Below are positions 1 through 9,487 of a stretch of 64,000 nucleotides of DNA, in pieces. The stretch covers positions 21,762-85,761 of the forward strand of contig CAWAFE010000018.1 in NCBI GenBank assembly GCA_963781215.1, in the 5' to 3' direction. The notes under the pieces were generated by a model. The model was not told where the DNA came from and did no database searches. It worked only from the letters and a program-made list of their open reading frames with translations. Position numbers and translations under genes: made by a program. Origin of the DNA: AP-15 sp963781215 (GTDB taxonomy: Bacteria > Pseudomonadota > Alphaproteobacteria > ATCC43930 > CGMCC-115725). Position 1 is the first letter of the stretch, and the number at the start of each line of letters is the position of its first letter.

Positions 1-895
1 TGACGACAGCGGAGCCGGCCATGTCCCATTTCATGTCGCCCATGCCGGCGGCGGGCTTGATCGAGATGCCGCCGGTGTCGAAGGTCACACCCTTGCCGAT
101 GAAGGCGAGCGGCGCCGTATCCTTGCCGCCGCCGCCCTCGGGCGCGCCGCGCCATTCCATGACCACGAGGCGCGGCGGCCGCGCGCTGCCTTGCGCCACG
201 CCCAGCAAGGCATTCATGCCGAGCTTGCGCATCTTCTTCTCGTCGAGCACTTCGACCGTGACCCCGAGCTCCCGCAGAGTCTCGGCCTGCGCCGCCAGCG
301 TCTCGGGGTAGATGACGTTGGCCGGCTCCGAGACGAGGTCGCGGGTGAAGAAAACAGCCTTCGCCGTCTCGTCGAGCGGGCGATGCGCGCGCTCCGCGGC
401 CTTCGCGTCGGCGGTCGACACCGTAAGACGCTCCAAGGTCGGCTTCTGCTCCGGCTTCTGCTTGGTCTTGTATTTGTCGAAGCGATAGGATCTGAGCTGC
501 GCCCCGAGCGCCAGCTCGGCCGCCGCGTCGGCGCTGCCGATCGACGCTCCTTCGCCGATCTCGACCGCGAATTCGGCTACGGTTTCCCCGGCGCCGTTCA
601 GATGGGCGACGAGGCTGCCGCCGAGCTCGCGGTACAATCGGGCATCGGCCGATTCGGGCTTGCCGAGCCCGGCCAGTACGATCCGCGTCACCGGCAGACC
701 GGCTGGAGCGAGGATCGCCAGCAGCTCGCCCTTCTTGCCCTTGAACCGCGCCGCGGCGGCGAGCGCGCGCGCGATAGCGCCGCCGGTCGCCTCGTCGAGC
801 CGTCTTGCCGCCGGCGTCAACACCCCTTCCTCCCATACCCCTGCGGCGGCGGCGCCGGAGCGCGGCAGGTCGGGTTCGGCAAAGCGTATCTTCAT
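1..895 (-). CDS. pepA: Leucyl aminopeptidase (M17), N-terminal part, cut by window edge
   Basis: Reading leftwards from the ATG at 895 the protein begins MKIRFAEPDL and runs open to base 1, about 298 residues of a family usually near 490. The visible part holds the N-terminal macro-like domain (LVAHLNGAGETVAEF, residues about 75-100) and the beginning of the M17 catalytic domain: residues SEPANVIYP, then FIGKGVTFDTGGISIKP with the first metal-binding Lys/Asp region, and the KWDMAGSAVV stretch just before the edge. It is a cytoplasmic metallo-exopeptidase removing N-terminal residues from peptides. It is divergent from lptF with a 148-bp spacer, an arrangement common in alphaproteobacteria. 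The C-terminal half, including the remaining metal ligands, lies outside the window. Family assignment is secure; substrate preference cannot be told. Confidence 0.93.
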   Translation of the reverse strand, partial: MKIRFAEPDLPRSGAAAAGVWEEGVLTPAARRLDEATGGAIARALAAAARFKGKKGELLAILAPAGLPVTRIVLAGLGKPESADARLYRELGGSLVAHLNGAGETVAEFAVEIGEGASIGSADAAAELALGAQLRSYRFDKYKTKQKPEQKPTLERLTVSTADAKAAERAHRPLDETAKAVFFTRDLVSEPANVIYPETLAAQAETLRELGVTVEVLDEKKMRKLGMNALLGVAQGSARPPRLVVMEWRGAPEGGGGKDTAPLAFIGKGVTFDTGGISIKPAAGMGDMKWDMAGSAVV

Positions 896-1029
896 CGCGG
901 GACCTCGGAAGACAGGTCGCCGGGGTGGCCAGGGACGCCGCCCGGCAGGAATCTACGATAGATACAACAACGCCGGCAGCCGGGCAAAGGCGCCGGAATT
1001 GCCGCTGGCCGGGGCAAAGGAGGCTCCCT

Positions 1030-1047
1030 ATGATCCGCCGCCGATGA
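1030..1047 (+). other. Candidate 5-codon leader (MIRRR) coupled to lptF
   Basis: A strong Shine-Dalgarno AAGGAGG (1017-1023) sits 6 nt before an ATG at 1030 that encodes only MIRRR and stops at a TGA overlapping the lptF start as ATGA (1044-1047). The same Shine-Dalgarno is 20 nt from the lptF ATG, too far for normal use, and no alternative lptF start lies closer. A translated mini-ORF delivering ribosomes to lptF by termination-reinitiation would explain this. It is an inference from spacing only. Confidence 0.35.
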
Positions 1048-2168
1048 CGAGCCTCGACCGCTACATCCTGCGTCAGTGTTTCGCCGTGATGATCCTCGTG
1101 ACCGCGGCGCTGAGCCTGGCGATCTGGCTCGCCCAATCGCTGCGGCTGATCGACCTGATCGTCAACCGCGGCCTGTCGATCGAGGTGTTTCTCTATCTCG
1201 CGGTGCTGATTTTGCCGCGCTTTCTCGATATCGTCCTGCCGATCGGCGTCTTTATCGCGGTGCTGTTCACGTTCAGCCGGCTGAGTGCCGAAAGCGAACT
1301 CGTCGTCATGCGCGCCGCCGGGCTGAGCCCGACGGCTTTGGTAAAGCCGGTGTTGATGTTGGCTGGCATCGCGTTCGTCGTGCTGATGAGCCTGTCGGCC
1401 TATTTCCTCCCGGTATCGAACCGCGCGTTCAAGGAATTGCAGTTCGAGATTCGCAACCGCTTCGTTTCGAGCCTGATCCAGGAGGGGACCTTCACCACGA
1501 TTTCGGACAAGCTCACCGTGTACATCCGCAACCGCGACGATCGGGGCGAGGTCGACGGGTTGCTGATCAACGACAGCCGCGACCCGCAGCGCCCGGTGAC
1601 GATCCTCGCCGAGCGCGGGGCCTTCGTCGACCTGCCCACCGGCTCGCGGATCATCATGGTCAACGGCAACCGGCAGCAATTCGATAAAGAGACCGGAAAG
1701 CTCTCGGTCTTGACCTTCGATCGTTATACGCTCGATCTCGACACGTTGAGCGATGCTCCGGTCGGCCGCTTTCGCGAGGCCCAGGAACGCTTCCTTGGCG
1801 AGCTGTTCTTTCCCCCGGCGGATGTGGAAAAGTCCCTGCGCAACGGCTTCATGGCCGAGGCGCACCAGCGTCTTCTGGTCCCGCTTTCGGCCTTCAGCTT
1901 CTCGCTGATCCCGCTGGCTGGCCTGCTGCCCGGCGAGTTCAATCGACGGGGGCAGGCTAAGCGGGTGATTCTCGCGATCGTCGCCGCCTTTGCCTTTGAA
2001 TTGGTGGCGCTCGGCGTCAGCAACCTCGCGGACCGTTACGCCGCGGCCATCCCCCTGATGTACGTGACCGCGCTCTTGCCGTTCGTTCTTGGCTTTGGAA
2101 TCCTGCTGCATGGCGGGATAAGGCTCGGACTGCGGTGGCCGGAGCTCGCCGCGAGCCGCGCGCGCTGA
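1044..2168 (+). CDS. lptF: LPS export system permease LptF
   Basis: A 374-residue inner-membrane protein of the YjgP/YjgQ family. It starts MTSLDRYILRQCF, has hydrophobic segments near residues 12-32, 60-80 and 100-120, then a large periplasmic beta-jellyroll region (about 125-265, with SSLIQEGTFTTIS and VYIRNRDDRG), and three C-terminal membrane segments. LptF and LptG form the transmembrane core of the LptB2FG ABC transporter that extracts lipopolysaccharide from the inner membrane and passes it to LptC/A/D. The start at 1044 is chosen because the family begins at this conserved RYILRQ helix; upstream in-frame sequence is low-complexity spacer. First gene of the block lptF-lptG-lptD-surA-pdxA-rsmA. 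Confidence 0.93.
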   Translation: MTSLDRYILRQCFAVMILVTAALSLAIWLAQSLRLIDLIVNRGLSIEVFLYLAVLILPRFLDIVLPIGVFIAVLFTFSRLSAESELVVMRAAGLSPTALVKPVLMLAGIAFVVLMSLSAYFLPVSNRAFKELQFEIRNRFVSSLIQEGTFTTISDKLTVYIRNRDDRGEVDGLLINDSRDPQRPVTILAERGAFVDLPTGSRIIMVNGNRQQFDKETGKLSVLTFDRYTLDLDTLSDAPVGRFREAQERFLGELFFPPADVEKSLRNGFMAEAHQRLLVPLSAFSFSLIPLAGLLPGEFNRRGQAKRVILAIVAAFAFELVALGVSNLADRYAAAIPLMYVTALLPFVLGFGILLHGGIRLGLRWPELAASRAR

Positions 2169-2230
2169 CCGTAGCTGGGGATCGGGCGGCGGGGATCTGG
2201 GGGGCGGTGGGGATTGGGGGGCGGTTGCCG

Positions 2231-3328
2231 GTGCGTATTTCAAGGACTCTGTCGACCTACATCGCCCGACAATTCCTTGTGTGGTTGGGCGGCGTCTTCG
2301 GAGCGATGGTCATCGTGACCTTCCTGCTCGACTACATCGAGCTGCTGCGCCGCAGCGGGATAAAGGTGCAGGCGACGCTGTGGGTGCTGTTCGAGATGGC
2401 GGCGCTCAAGCTGCCACAAACCGCGCAGGAGGCGCTGCCGTTCGCGATCCTGTTTGGCACGATGCTGGCCTTTTGGCGGCTGACGCGCGCCAACGAGCTC
2501 GTCGTCGCACGAGCGGCGGGGGTATCGGTGTGGCAGTTCCTGACACCGGCGGTGCTGGTGGCGCTGCTCGTCGGCATCGTGGCGGTGGCGGTCTTCAACC
2601 CGATCGCCTCTGCGGCGGAAGCGGCCTACGAGAAGCTCGACAGCCGCGTGCTTCGGCAGGGCTCCGACCAGCTGTCGTTGTCGACCGCCGGGCTATGGCT
2701 GCGGCAGAGCGACGAGGCCGGCAACCAGATCATCATCCATGCCGACACGCTCGGCGCTCAGGATGCGGCGCTCGACGGGGTCACCCTGTATTTCTTCGAC
2801 GCGAAGACCCGCTTCACTTCGCGCGTCGATGCGCGCCGCGCGCGGCTGGAAAAGGGCGAGTGGGTCGTTGAGGACGGCATCCGCTGGCTGTCCGATCAGT
2901 CCTCCGAGCCCTTCGCCACGATGCACTTGGCGACACAGCTGACGCCGCGCAAGATGGCGGAAAGCTTCGCCTCGCCAGACACGATGTCGTTCTGGGAGCT
3001 GCCCGGGTTCATCGCGTTGCTCGAGCAGTCAGGCTTTCCGGCGCAGCGCCACCGTCTGCACTTCGATGTGCTGCTTGCCCGCCCGTTTCTGCTCTGCGCG
3101 ATGGTGCTGGTTGCTGCGACCTTCAGCCTGCGCATGCAGCGGCGCGGCGGCGCCGGCTTGATGATCGTCGGCGGCGTGGCCAGCGGGTTTCTTCTCTATG
3201 TCGTTTCCGACGTCGTCTTCGCGCTCGGCCTTTCCGCCAAGATACCGGTCACGCTCGCCGCCTGGACGCCGACCGGGGTGAGCCTGATCTTCGGCGCCTC
3301 GATGCTGCTCCATCTGGAAGACGGATGA
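2231..3328 (+). CDS. lptG: LPS export system permease LptG
   Basis: Second permease of the LPS exporter, about 365 residues from a GTG start (VRISRTLSTYIARQFL). The family hallmark is the N-terminal TLSTYIARQFLVWL helix, followed by membrane segments near residues 15-35, 60-80 and 98-120, a periplasmic jellyroll (about 130-270) and C-terminal segments that include ARPFLLCAMVLVAATFSLR. It partners with LptF. The open frame continues upstream to an ATG at 2135 inside lptF, but conservation begins at the chosen GTG, which follows a G-rich ribosome-binding stretch. The exact start is therefore uncertain. The stop overlaps the lptD start as ATGA, so translation is coupled. Confidence 0.92.
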   Translation: MRISRTLSTYIARQFLVWLGGVFGAMVIVTFLLDYIELLRRSGIKVQATLWVLFEMAALKLPQTAQEALPFAILFGTMLAFWRLTRANELVVARAAGVSVWQFLTPAVLVALLVGIVAVAVFNPIASAAEAAYEKLDSRVLRQGSDQLSLSTAGLWLRQSDEAGNQIIIHADTLGAQDAALDGVTLYFFDAKTRFTSRVDARRARLEKGEWVVEDGIRWLSDQSSEPFATMHLATQLTPRKMAESFASPDTMSFWELPGFIALLEQSGFPAQRHRLHFDVLLARPFLLCAMVLVAATFSLRMQRRGGAGLMIVGGVASGFLLYVVSDVVFALGLSAKIPVTLAAWTPTGVSLIFGASMLLHLEDG

Positions 3329-5676
3329 TGGGGTGCTCCGGCGCCGCCTGGCGGCGATTCGCCGGCGCGGTCGTTGGCATAGTTCTCGCCGCCTTCGTCG
3401 CGGCACCGACCACAGCGCAAATCGGCAGCGCAAAGACGCCGGTCCGGGACCAGAACGCCCCGATTGTCTTTCGCGCCGACGAGGTCGAATACGACGAGCA
3501 GCTGGCGCTGACGATCGCTCGCGGCCACGTCGAGATTTCGCAGAACGGGCAAGTCTTGCTCGCCGATACCGTCACCTACAACCAGCGCACCGATACGATC
3601 ACGGCATCGGGGAATGTCAGCCTCTCGCAGCCGACCGGCGAGATCGTCTTCGCCGATTTCATGGAGCTGCGGGATTCGATGAACGAGGGCTTCGCCAAGA
3701 ACGTGCGCATGCTGCTTTCGGACCGATCGCGGCTCGCCGCCAATACCGCGCGGCGAACCAACGGCAATCGGACCGAGCTGCGGCGGGCCGTCTATTCGCC
3801 GTGCGATTTGTGCAAGGACGACCCCAGCGCGCCGCCGGCCTGGCAGCTCAAGGCCCGCGAGATCAACCACGACAAGGAGCTCAAGATCGTCGAGTTCAGG
3901 GACGCGACGATGGAGATCGACGGCTGGCCGGTCTTCTACACCCCCTATATCTCGACCCCCGATCCTTCGGTCAAACGCGCCAGCGGCTTTCTCACCCCGT
4001 CTTTCGGCGGGTCGAACACGCTCGGCGCGCATGTGACGATCCCCTATTTCCTGGTTCTAGGACCGGACAAGGACCTGACCCTGGCACCGCGCTTTACCAC
4101 CGAGGTGGGGCCGATTCTCGCCACCGAGTACCGCCAGCGTTTCGGCTTCGGCATGCTCGACGCCATCGGCAGCGTCAACTACAGCGACCCGAACAGCGCG
4201 GGCGGCCCGGATAAGGAACTGCGCGGCCACATCAACTCGACCAGCGTCTTCGACCTCAGCGATACTTACCGCGCCGGCCTCGACGTGCAGCGCGTCTCCG
4301 ATCAGAACTACCTGCTGCAATTCGGCTTCGGCAACCCGCTGTTGAATGCCGAAATCAGCCGCGGCTATCTCGAAGGCTTTCAGCCGCGCGCTTCGACCGA
4401 CGTCAACACTTATGTGTTTCAGCCGCTCCTACCGGGGATCGGAGATTCGACACAGCCGATTGTTTTGCCGGTTGCCAACCGCAATTGGCAAAGCCAGCCC
4501 GATGCCCTCGGCGGACGATGGAACCTCAACGCCAACCTCCTGGACATCGTCCGGCTGACCGGGACGCAGACCCGGCGCGTGTCGCTCGGATCGAAATGGG
4601 AACGCAGCTTCGGCGATGGGATCGGGGGTCAATATCTGTTCACGGCGAACCTGCGCGGCGACGGATATTCGGTCAACAATTTGAGCCCCCAATCGAACCC
4701 CGACCTGCCCTCGGCTTATTTCTCGACGAACGGGGCGCCGCCAGCCGAGCCGATCGCCACCAACTTTTTGACCGGCCGGGTCTTCCCGCAGGTCGGGCTC
4801 AAATGGAGCTATCCGCTGGTTCATCCCGGCGGGACGCTGACGCCGCTGATCGAGCCGATCGCCGCCGTCTATGCGGCCCCCGCTGGGGGCAATCAGCGAA
4901 AGATCCCGAACGAGGACAGCCTGTCGTTCCAATATGACGACACCGATTTGTTCCGGCCCGATCGTCTGGCGGGGTACGATGTCCTGGACACCGGCCAGCG
5001 CGTGGATTACGGGATCAAGACCGGGCTCTACGACAGCTCCGGCGGCAGCTATCGCGCGTTGATCGGCCAGAGCTACCGGGCGCAGACCAATCCATTCCTG
5101 CCACCGGGCTCGGGCGCGGAAAAGCGGCTTTCCGACATTGCCGGCCGGGTGGTGTTGTCGCCGAATTCCTATTTGGATCTGGTCTATCGCTTTCGTCTGG
5201 ACGGCAGCAATTTCGGCTACCGCAGCCAGCAGGTCGGCATCAACGCCGGGCCGCAGAACTTGAGGGTCAGCGCGAACTATATTTTGCTGCCGGCGCAGCT
5301 GGCGAGCGAGGTCGTGACCAACCCAACCACCGGCCAGAGTGTCCTTTATGGCAAACAGGAGCAGCTCTCTTTTGTGGTCACCGCAAAGCTCACGCGCTAC
5401 TGGACGTTACAGGGCTCCGAAACCCTCAACCTCACCAACACCGCCAACCTCGTCAACGGGGTGCCGACCCCGCAAGCCGGCAACACCAGCCTCTACGCAT
5501 CGCTATCGGCGATCTACCAGGATGAATGCATGGCTTTTATCGGCGCGTTGACCCAGTCGGGGATCCGCAACGGCGCCGTCACACCCGGGGTGTCGGTTCT
5601 GTTTAGTGTCGTGTTCAAGAACCTCGGCGAGGTCGGCGGCACCGTCGCGTCGATCGCCGGTGGCGGGATCCCGTGA
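3325..5676 (+). CDS. lptD: LPS assembly protein LptD (outer-membrane LPS translocon)
   Basis: A 783-residue protein with a signal peptide (about residues 1-32, cleaved near APTTAQ), an N-terminal OstA/LptA-like beta-jellyroll domain (about 48-150, FRADEVEYDEQLALTIARGHVEIS) and a long C-terminal beta-barrel domain. A CDLC pair near residue 155 and a single Cys near the C-terminus (DECMAF) are placed as the conserved cysteines that form inter-domain disulfides in LptD. LptD with LptE inserts LPS into the outer leaflet. It overlaps lptG by ATGA and precedes surA, the chaperone needed for LptD folding, so this operon combines the exporter, its outer-membrane end and its assembly factor. Confidence 0.93.
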   Translation: MMGCSGAAWRRFAGAVVGIVLAAFVAAPTTAQIGSAKTPVRDQNAPIVFRADEVEYDEQLALTIARGHVEISQNGQVLLADTVTYNQRTDTITASGNVSLSQPTGEIVFADFMELRDSMNEGFAKNVRMLLSDRSRLAANTARRTNGNRTELRRAVYSPCDLCKDDPSAPPAWQLKAREINHDKELKIVEFRDATMEIDGWPVFYTPYISTPDPSVKRASGFLTPSFGGSNTLGAHVTIPYFLVLGPDKDLTLAPRFTTEVGPILATEYRQRFGFGMLDAIGSVNYSDPNSAGGPDKELRGHINSTSVFDLSDTYRAGLDVQRVSDQNYLLQFGFGNPLLNAEISRGYLEGFQPRASTDVNTYVFQPLLPGIGDSTQPIVLPVANRNWQSQPDALGGRWNLNANLLDIVRLTGTQTRRVSLGSKWERSFGDGIGGQYLFTANLRGDGYSVNNLSPQSNPDLPSAYFSTNGAPPAEPIATNFLTGRVFPQVGLKWSYPLVHPGGTLTPLIEPIAAVYAAPAGGNQRKIPNEDSLSFQYDDTDLFRPDRLAGYDVLDTGQRVDYGIKTGLYDSSGGSYRALIGQSYRAQTNPFLPPGSGAEKRLSDIAGRVVLSPNSYLDLVYRFRLDGSNFGYRSQQVGINAGPQNLRVSANYILLPAQLASEVVTNPTTGQSVLYGKQEQLSFVVTAKLTRYWTLQGSETLNLTNTANLVNGVPTPQAGNTSLYASLSAIYQDECMAFIGALTQSGIRNGAVTPGVSVLFSVVFKNLGEVGGTVASIAGGGIP

Positions 5677-5764
5677 TCACCGCGCGGCAATGGATGCGCC
5701 AGGGGATTGGGATAGGCCCGCCAAGGCGCAGGCGACAGCGAGGCCGCCATGGGAGTAAGCTTGG

Positions 5765-7144
5765 ATGTTCGCCGGTTGCGCAGGGGTCTTGCGGTCGATG
5801 AAGCTGATTTGCTGGGTCGGCGTGTTGTTGATCTCCCTCGGCAGCCTCTCGAGCGCTGCGTTGTCTGCCCGCGCGCCCACCGCGCCGGCGGCCCACGCCT
5901 CGCCGGGAGCGCCACCTCAAGGCGGTGCAGTTCCGGAGACCCGGATCGCCGCGGTGGTCAATGACGAGGTGATCTCAATCGGCGATTTGAGCTCGCGGGT
6001 GCGCATGGTCATGCTGTCGTCCAACCTCGCGCCGTCACCGGACACAGAAAAGCGCGTGGCGGCTCAGGTATTGCGCACCATCGTCGACGAGAAATTGCAA
6101 ATGCAGGAGGCCAAGCGCCTCAACATCGCCGCCACCGACGACGAGGTCAAAAAGGCCGTCACCTCGATCGAGAAGCAGAACAACATGCAACCGGGTCAGC
6201 TCGACGCGGTGCTGAAAGCGCACGGCATCGAGCGCAGCGCGCTGGTCGACCAGGTGACCGCCTCGATCGTCTGGGGAAAGCTGGTGCGGCGGCTGGTGTC
6301 GCAAACCAACCCGGTGTCGGACGAAGAGATCGACGACGCGTTGAAGCGCCTCAAGCAAAATGAAAACGAGCCGCGGAGCCGGGTCGCGGAGATCTTCCTC
6401 GCGGTCGACAACCCGCAGCAAGACGAGGAGGTGCGGCGGCTGGCGGAACGGCTCACCGAGCAGATGAAGCACGGGGCCCGCTTTTCTGCGGTCGCCCAGC
6501 AATTCTCGCAGTCGGCCACTGCCGCCGTCGGCGGCGACCTGGGTTGGATCCGTCCCGAGCAGCTGAGCCCCGATCTTGCCAAGGCGGTCGAAAAGATGCG
6601 GCCCGGTGAGTTGTCGCCGCCGATCCGGACCGGTGCCGGCTATTATCTGATGCTGGTTCTCGATCGGCGCGCCGGCCGCTCTGGCACCAGCGCCGGAGCG
6701 GCCGATGCCGAGGATACGGCGCTACGCATCGTGCAGGTGGTCTTTCCGCTGCCGCCGCAGGCGAACGAGGCCGCGCGGCGCGCGGCGATCGCCGAGGCTC
6801 AGAACACCAGAGCCGTCGCCAAGAATTGCGAGGACATGCTGCGGATCGGCAAGGAGAAGGCGCCGCAGCTGTCGAGCGAGGGGACCGTCCGGCTGAGCCA
6901 GATCGCGCCCGCGATGCGCAGCCTCGTCCTCGGTCTCGGGGTCGGGCAGCCCTCGCAGCCGATCATGCAAAAAAACGGCGTCGGCGTGATCATGGTCTGC
7001 GACAAGAAGGCGACCGGCGCCCCGACGGCGCCGCCCTCGCGCGACGAGGTCGTTGAAAGCCTGATGCGCCAGCGCCTCGACACGCTCGCACGCCGCTACA
7101 TGCGCGACCTCCGGCGCACCGCCTTTGTCGACGTCAGAGGCTGA
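5765..7144 (+). CDS. surA: Periplasmic peptidyl-prolyl isomerase/chaperone SurA
   Basis: A 459-residue secreted protein. A signal peptide is visible in MKLICWVGVLLISLGSLSSA. Next comes the SurA N-terminal domain (RIAAVVNDEVISIGDLSSRV to roughly residue 215), a parvulin domain with the diagnostic SRVAEIFLAV, GGDLGWI and RTGAGYYLMLVLD stretches (about 225-320), and a second, degenerate parvulin-like region to the end. SurA escorts unfolded beta-barrel proteins, LptD among them, through the periplasm. Two starts are possible: 5765 (MFAGCAG, used here, with GGGAG 8 nt upstream) or 5798 (MKLICWV), which gives the cleaner signal peptide. It lies 88 bp after lptD and 5 bp before pdxA. Confidence 0.9.
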   Translation: MFAGCAGVLRSMKLICWVGVLLISLGSLSSAALSARAPTAPAAHASPGAPPQGGAVPETRIAAVVNDEVISIGDLSSRVRMVMLSSNLAPSPDTEKRVAAQVLRTIVDEKLQMQEAKRLNIAATDDEVKKAVTSIEKQNNMQPGQLDAVLKAHGIERSALVDQVTASIVWGKLVRRLVSQTNPVSDEEIDDALKRLKQNENEPRSRVAEIFLAVDNPQQDEEVRRLAERLTEQMKHGARFSAVAQQFSQSATAAVGGDLGWIRPEQLSPDLAKAVEKMRPGELSPPIRTGAGYYLMLVLDRRAGRSGTSAGAADAEDTALRIVQVVFPLPPQANEAARRAAIAEAQNTRAVAKNCEDMLRIGKEKAPQLSSEGTVRLSQIAPAMRSLVLGLGVGQPSQPIMQKNGVGVIMVCDKKATGAPTAPPSRDEVVESLMRQRLDTLARRYMRDLRRTAFVDVRG

Positions 7145-7149
7145 GCCCT

Positions 7150-8151
7150 ATGGTGCTCGCTCTCGCGGTGACGATGGGCGAGCCGGCCGGCATCGGCGGC
7201 GAGATCGCCCTCGCGGCATGGCTCGGGCGGGGCGAGGGGCTGCCACCCTTTTATCTGATCGACGATCCCGACCGGCTCGCCAGGTTGGCGCAAAAGCTCG
7301 GCTGGGCGGTGCCGGTTCGGCCGATCGCCAAGCCCGCAGAGGCGCCCGGTATCTTCGCCGACGCCCTGCCCGTCGTACCGATCCCGATGGCGGTACACGC
7401 CCGGCCGGGCGAGCCCGACCCCGCGGACGCCCCGGCGATCCTCGGCGCGATCGAAATTGCGGTCGCCGATGTCCGCAGCGGCCGCGCCGCGGCGCTGGTG
7501 ACCAATCCGATCCACAAGGACAGCCTCTACCGCGCCGGCTTCCGCCATCCGGGGCACACCGAATATCTGGCTGAGCTCGCCGGCATCAGCGCGGCGCCGG
7601 TCATGATGCTCGTCTGCCCAGAGTTGCGCGTCGTCCCCGTCACCATTCATCTGGCATTGCGCCGCGCGGTCGAGGGCCTGTTTGCGCCGGCTATCGTTCA
7701 TGCCGGCCATGTCGCCGCAGCGGCGTTGCGACGGGATTTCGGTGTCCGGGCGCCGGTCCTCGCCGTCGCCGGCCTCAACCCGCACGCGGGCGAGGCCGGC
7801 GCCCTCGGCCGCGAGGAGATCGACATCATAGCACCCGCAATTGCCGAGCTGCGCGGCGCCGGGATAGACGCGCGCGGCCCGCTGCCGCCCGACACGATGT
7901 TTCACGCCGAGGCCCGCCATTCCTACGATGCGGCGCTCTGCATGTACCATGATCAGGCGCTGATCCCGATCAAGACCATCGACTTCCACGGCGGCGTAAA
8001 CGTCACTCTGGGCTTGCCCTTCGTGCGGACGTCCCCCGATCACGGCACGGCCTTCGCGATCGCCGGCAGCGGCACGGCGCGCCCCGACAGCCTGATCGCG
8101 GCGTTGCGGCTCGCCGCCGACATGGCGGCGAAGCGGCGGGCCGCCGGATAG
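7150..8151 (+). CDS. pdxA: 4-hydroxythreonine-4-phosphate dehydrogenase
   Basis: A 333-residue protein matching PdxA from end to end: the N-terminal TMGEPAGIGGEI motif, the substrate and metal-binding HPGHTEYLAE stretch (first catalytic His), GLNPHAGE, and MYHDQALIPIKT carrying the second metal-ligand His. It catalyses the NAD-dependent oxidation and decarboxylation that yields 3-amino-2-oxopropyl phosphate in the DXP-dependent pyridoxal phosphate pathway. It directly follows surA and precedes rsmA, the gene order conserved across many proteobacteria. Cytoplasmic dimer with a divalent metal. No irregularities in length or key residues. Confidence 0.95.
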   Translation: MVLALAVTMGEPAGIGGEIALAAWLGRGEGLPPFYLIDDPDRLARLAQKLGWAVPVRPIAKPAEAPGIFADALPVVPIPMAVHARPGEPDPADAPAILGAIEIAVADVRSGRAAALVTNPIHKDSLYRAGFRHPGHTEYLAELAGISAAPVMMLVCPELRVVPVTIHLALRRAVEGLFAPAIVHAGHVAAAALRRDFGVRAPVLAVAGLNPHAGEAGALGREEIDIIAPAIAELRGAGIDARGPLPPDTMFHAEARHSYDAALCMYHDQALIPIKTIDFHGGVNVTLGLPFVRTSPDHGTAFAIAGSGTARPDSLIAALRLAADMAAKRRAAG

Positions 8152-8158
8152 AGAGAGC

Positions 8159-8998
8159 TTGCCGGACCCCGGCGCGTCCTCGCTGCCGCCGCTGCGCGAG
8201 GTCATCGCCCGCCACGGCATTGCCGCGCGCAAAAGCCTCGGGCAGAATTTCCTCCTCGACCTCAACCTGACCGGCCGGATCGCCCGCGCGGCGGGAAGGC
8301 TCGACGAGGTAACGGTCGTCGAAATCGGGGCCGGCCCCGGCGGTCTGACGCGGGCGTTGCTGGCCGCGGGTGCCAGGCGCGTCGTCGCGATCGAGCGAGA
8401 CCGGCGTTGCCTCGCCGCACTCGCCGAGCTCGCGGCCGCCCATCCGGGCCGGCTCGATCTCGTCGCCGGTGATGCGCTGGCGCTCGACCCGGCGGCGCTC
8501 AGCGAGGCGCCGCGCAAGATCGTCGCCAACCTGCCCTACAACATCGCCACCGCGCTGCTGCTGCGCTGGCTCGACCGGATCCGCGATTTCGAAAGCCTCA
8601 CGTTGATGTTTCAGCGCGAGGTCGCCCTGCGCCTGACCGCGCTGCCGCGCGGCAAGCCGTATGGACGGCTTTCCGTGCTGCTCCAGTGGCTGGCCGAGCC
8701 ACGCATCATGTTCGATGTGCCGCCCAGCGCTTTCGTGCCGCCGCCCAAGGTGACATCGAGCGTCGTCGCCATCTTCCCCCGTGCCGAGCCGCTCGCCGCA
8801 GCGGCAAAGCCGGTGCTCGAGCGCGTCACCGCCGCCGCCTTCGGCCAGCGGCGCAAAATGCTCAGAGCCAGCCTCAAATCGCTCGGCATCCCGGTCGAGC
8901 CGCTGCTCGATCGGGCCGGGATCGTCGCGACGGCGCGCGCCGAGGAGCTGACCGTCGCCGAGTTTTGCGCTCTCGCGCGGGCGATGGAACGCGGGTAA
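8159..8998 (+). CDS. rsmA: 16S rRNA adenine(1518/1519) dimethyltransferase RsmA (KsgA)
   Basis: A 279-residue Rossmann-fold SAM methyltransferase. It shows KSLGQNFLLDLN near the N-terminus, the SAM-binding motif VVEIGAGPGGLT, the acidic AIERD motif, and the catalytic NLPYNIA (motif IV), followed by FQREVALRL and the C-terminal domain with FVPPPKVTSSVV. It dimethylates two adjacent adenines in helix 45 of 16S rRNA late in 30S assembly. The start is a TTG at 8159, 7 nt after the pdxA stop with GAGAGAG upstream; no ATG lies before the conserved region. Last gene of the lptF operon. Confidence 0.94.
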   Translation: MPDPGASSLPPLREVIARHGIAARKSLGQNFLLDLNLTGRIARAAGRLDEVTVVEIGAGPGGLTRALLAAGARRVVAIERDRRCLAALAELAAAHPGRLDLVAGDALALDPAALSEAPRKIVANLPYNIATALLLRWLDRIRDFESLTLMFQREVALRLTALPRGKPYGRLSVLLQWLAEPRIMFDVPPSAFVPPPKVTSSVVAIFPRAEPLAAAAKPVLERVTAAAFGQRRKMLRASLKSLGIPVEPLLDRAGIVATARAEELTVAEFCALARAMERG

Positions 8999-9487
8999 CA
9001 GGGGACCGAGCTGGAGCTCGAAGATTCCTTAAAATCAGCGCGAGCGTGATGTTTTCGTACATCTCCTCCTCGATCTGGCGTTTCCCGCGCTCCTGTGGCC
9101 CCGCCTCGCTGTTTCCGCTGCTATCCGTAGCGAACAGCAGCCGACCGCCCCTCCCCAATGGCCCGGCGACCCAGTGCTGCAGGCCACTATCCCGGTGAAC
9201 GATGCGATCAGAAGATGACCATTTTAGCGTTGCCGTAATCGCCCAGCCCGGCCGTCGATCGGCGCCGCCGTCAGCAAGCTTGGCGGGCCACGACCGATGA
9301 TGATGAGCACTATGTCTACGCCATAGCCTTATGAGGTTGCTCATAGATGCCTGTTCGAGCTGTGGGCGCAAGGCGGTGCAGCGCTTCCGGGTGTTCGACG
9401 AATGTGCGTCTGGCTGGGCAATTATCCCGTTGAGAAAGCTGGAATAACGATGGCAGTTATGCCGAGCGCGGCACATGGCCACCCTTG
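8999..9487. other. Intergenic region without a supported gene
   Basis: This 489-bp gap separates rsmA from the minus-strand ThDP decarboxylase genes. The open frames crossing it have no protein-like composition. One small frame, 9331-9447, would encode 38 residues starting MRLLIDACSSCGRKAVQ with a CxxC pair, but it lacks a ribosome-binding site. No terminator with a T-run and no clear promoter pair were seen. Confidence 0.5.

Noticed and set aside
9331..9447. 38-residue CxxC small protein
   Set aside because: There is no ribosome-binding site and no supporting context; kept only as a note within the intergenic entry.
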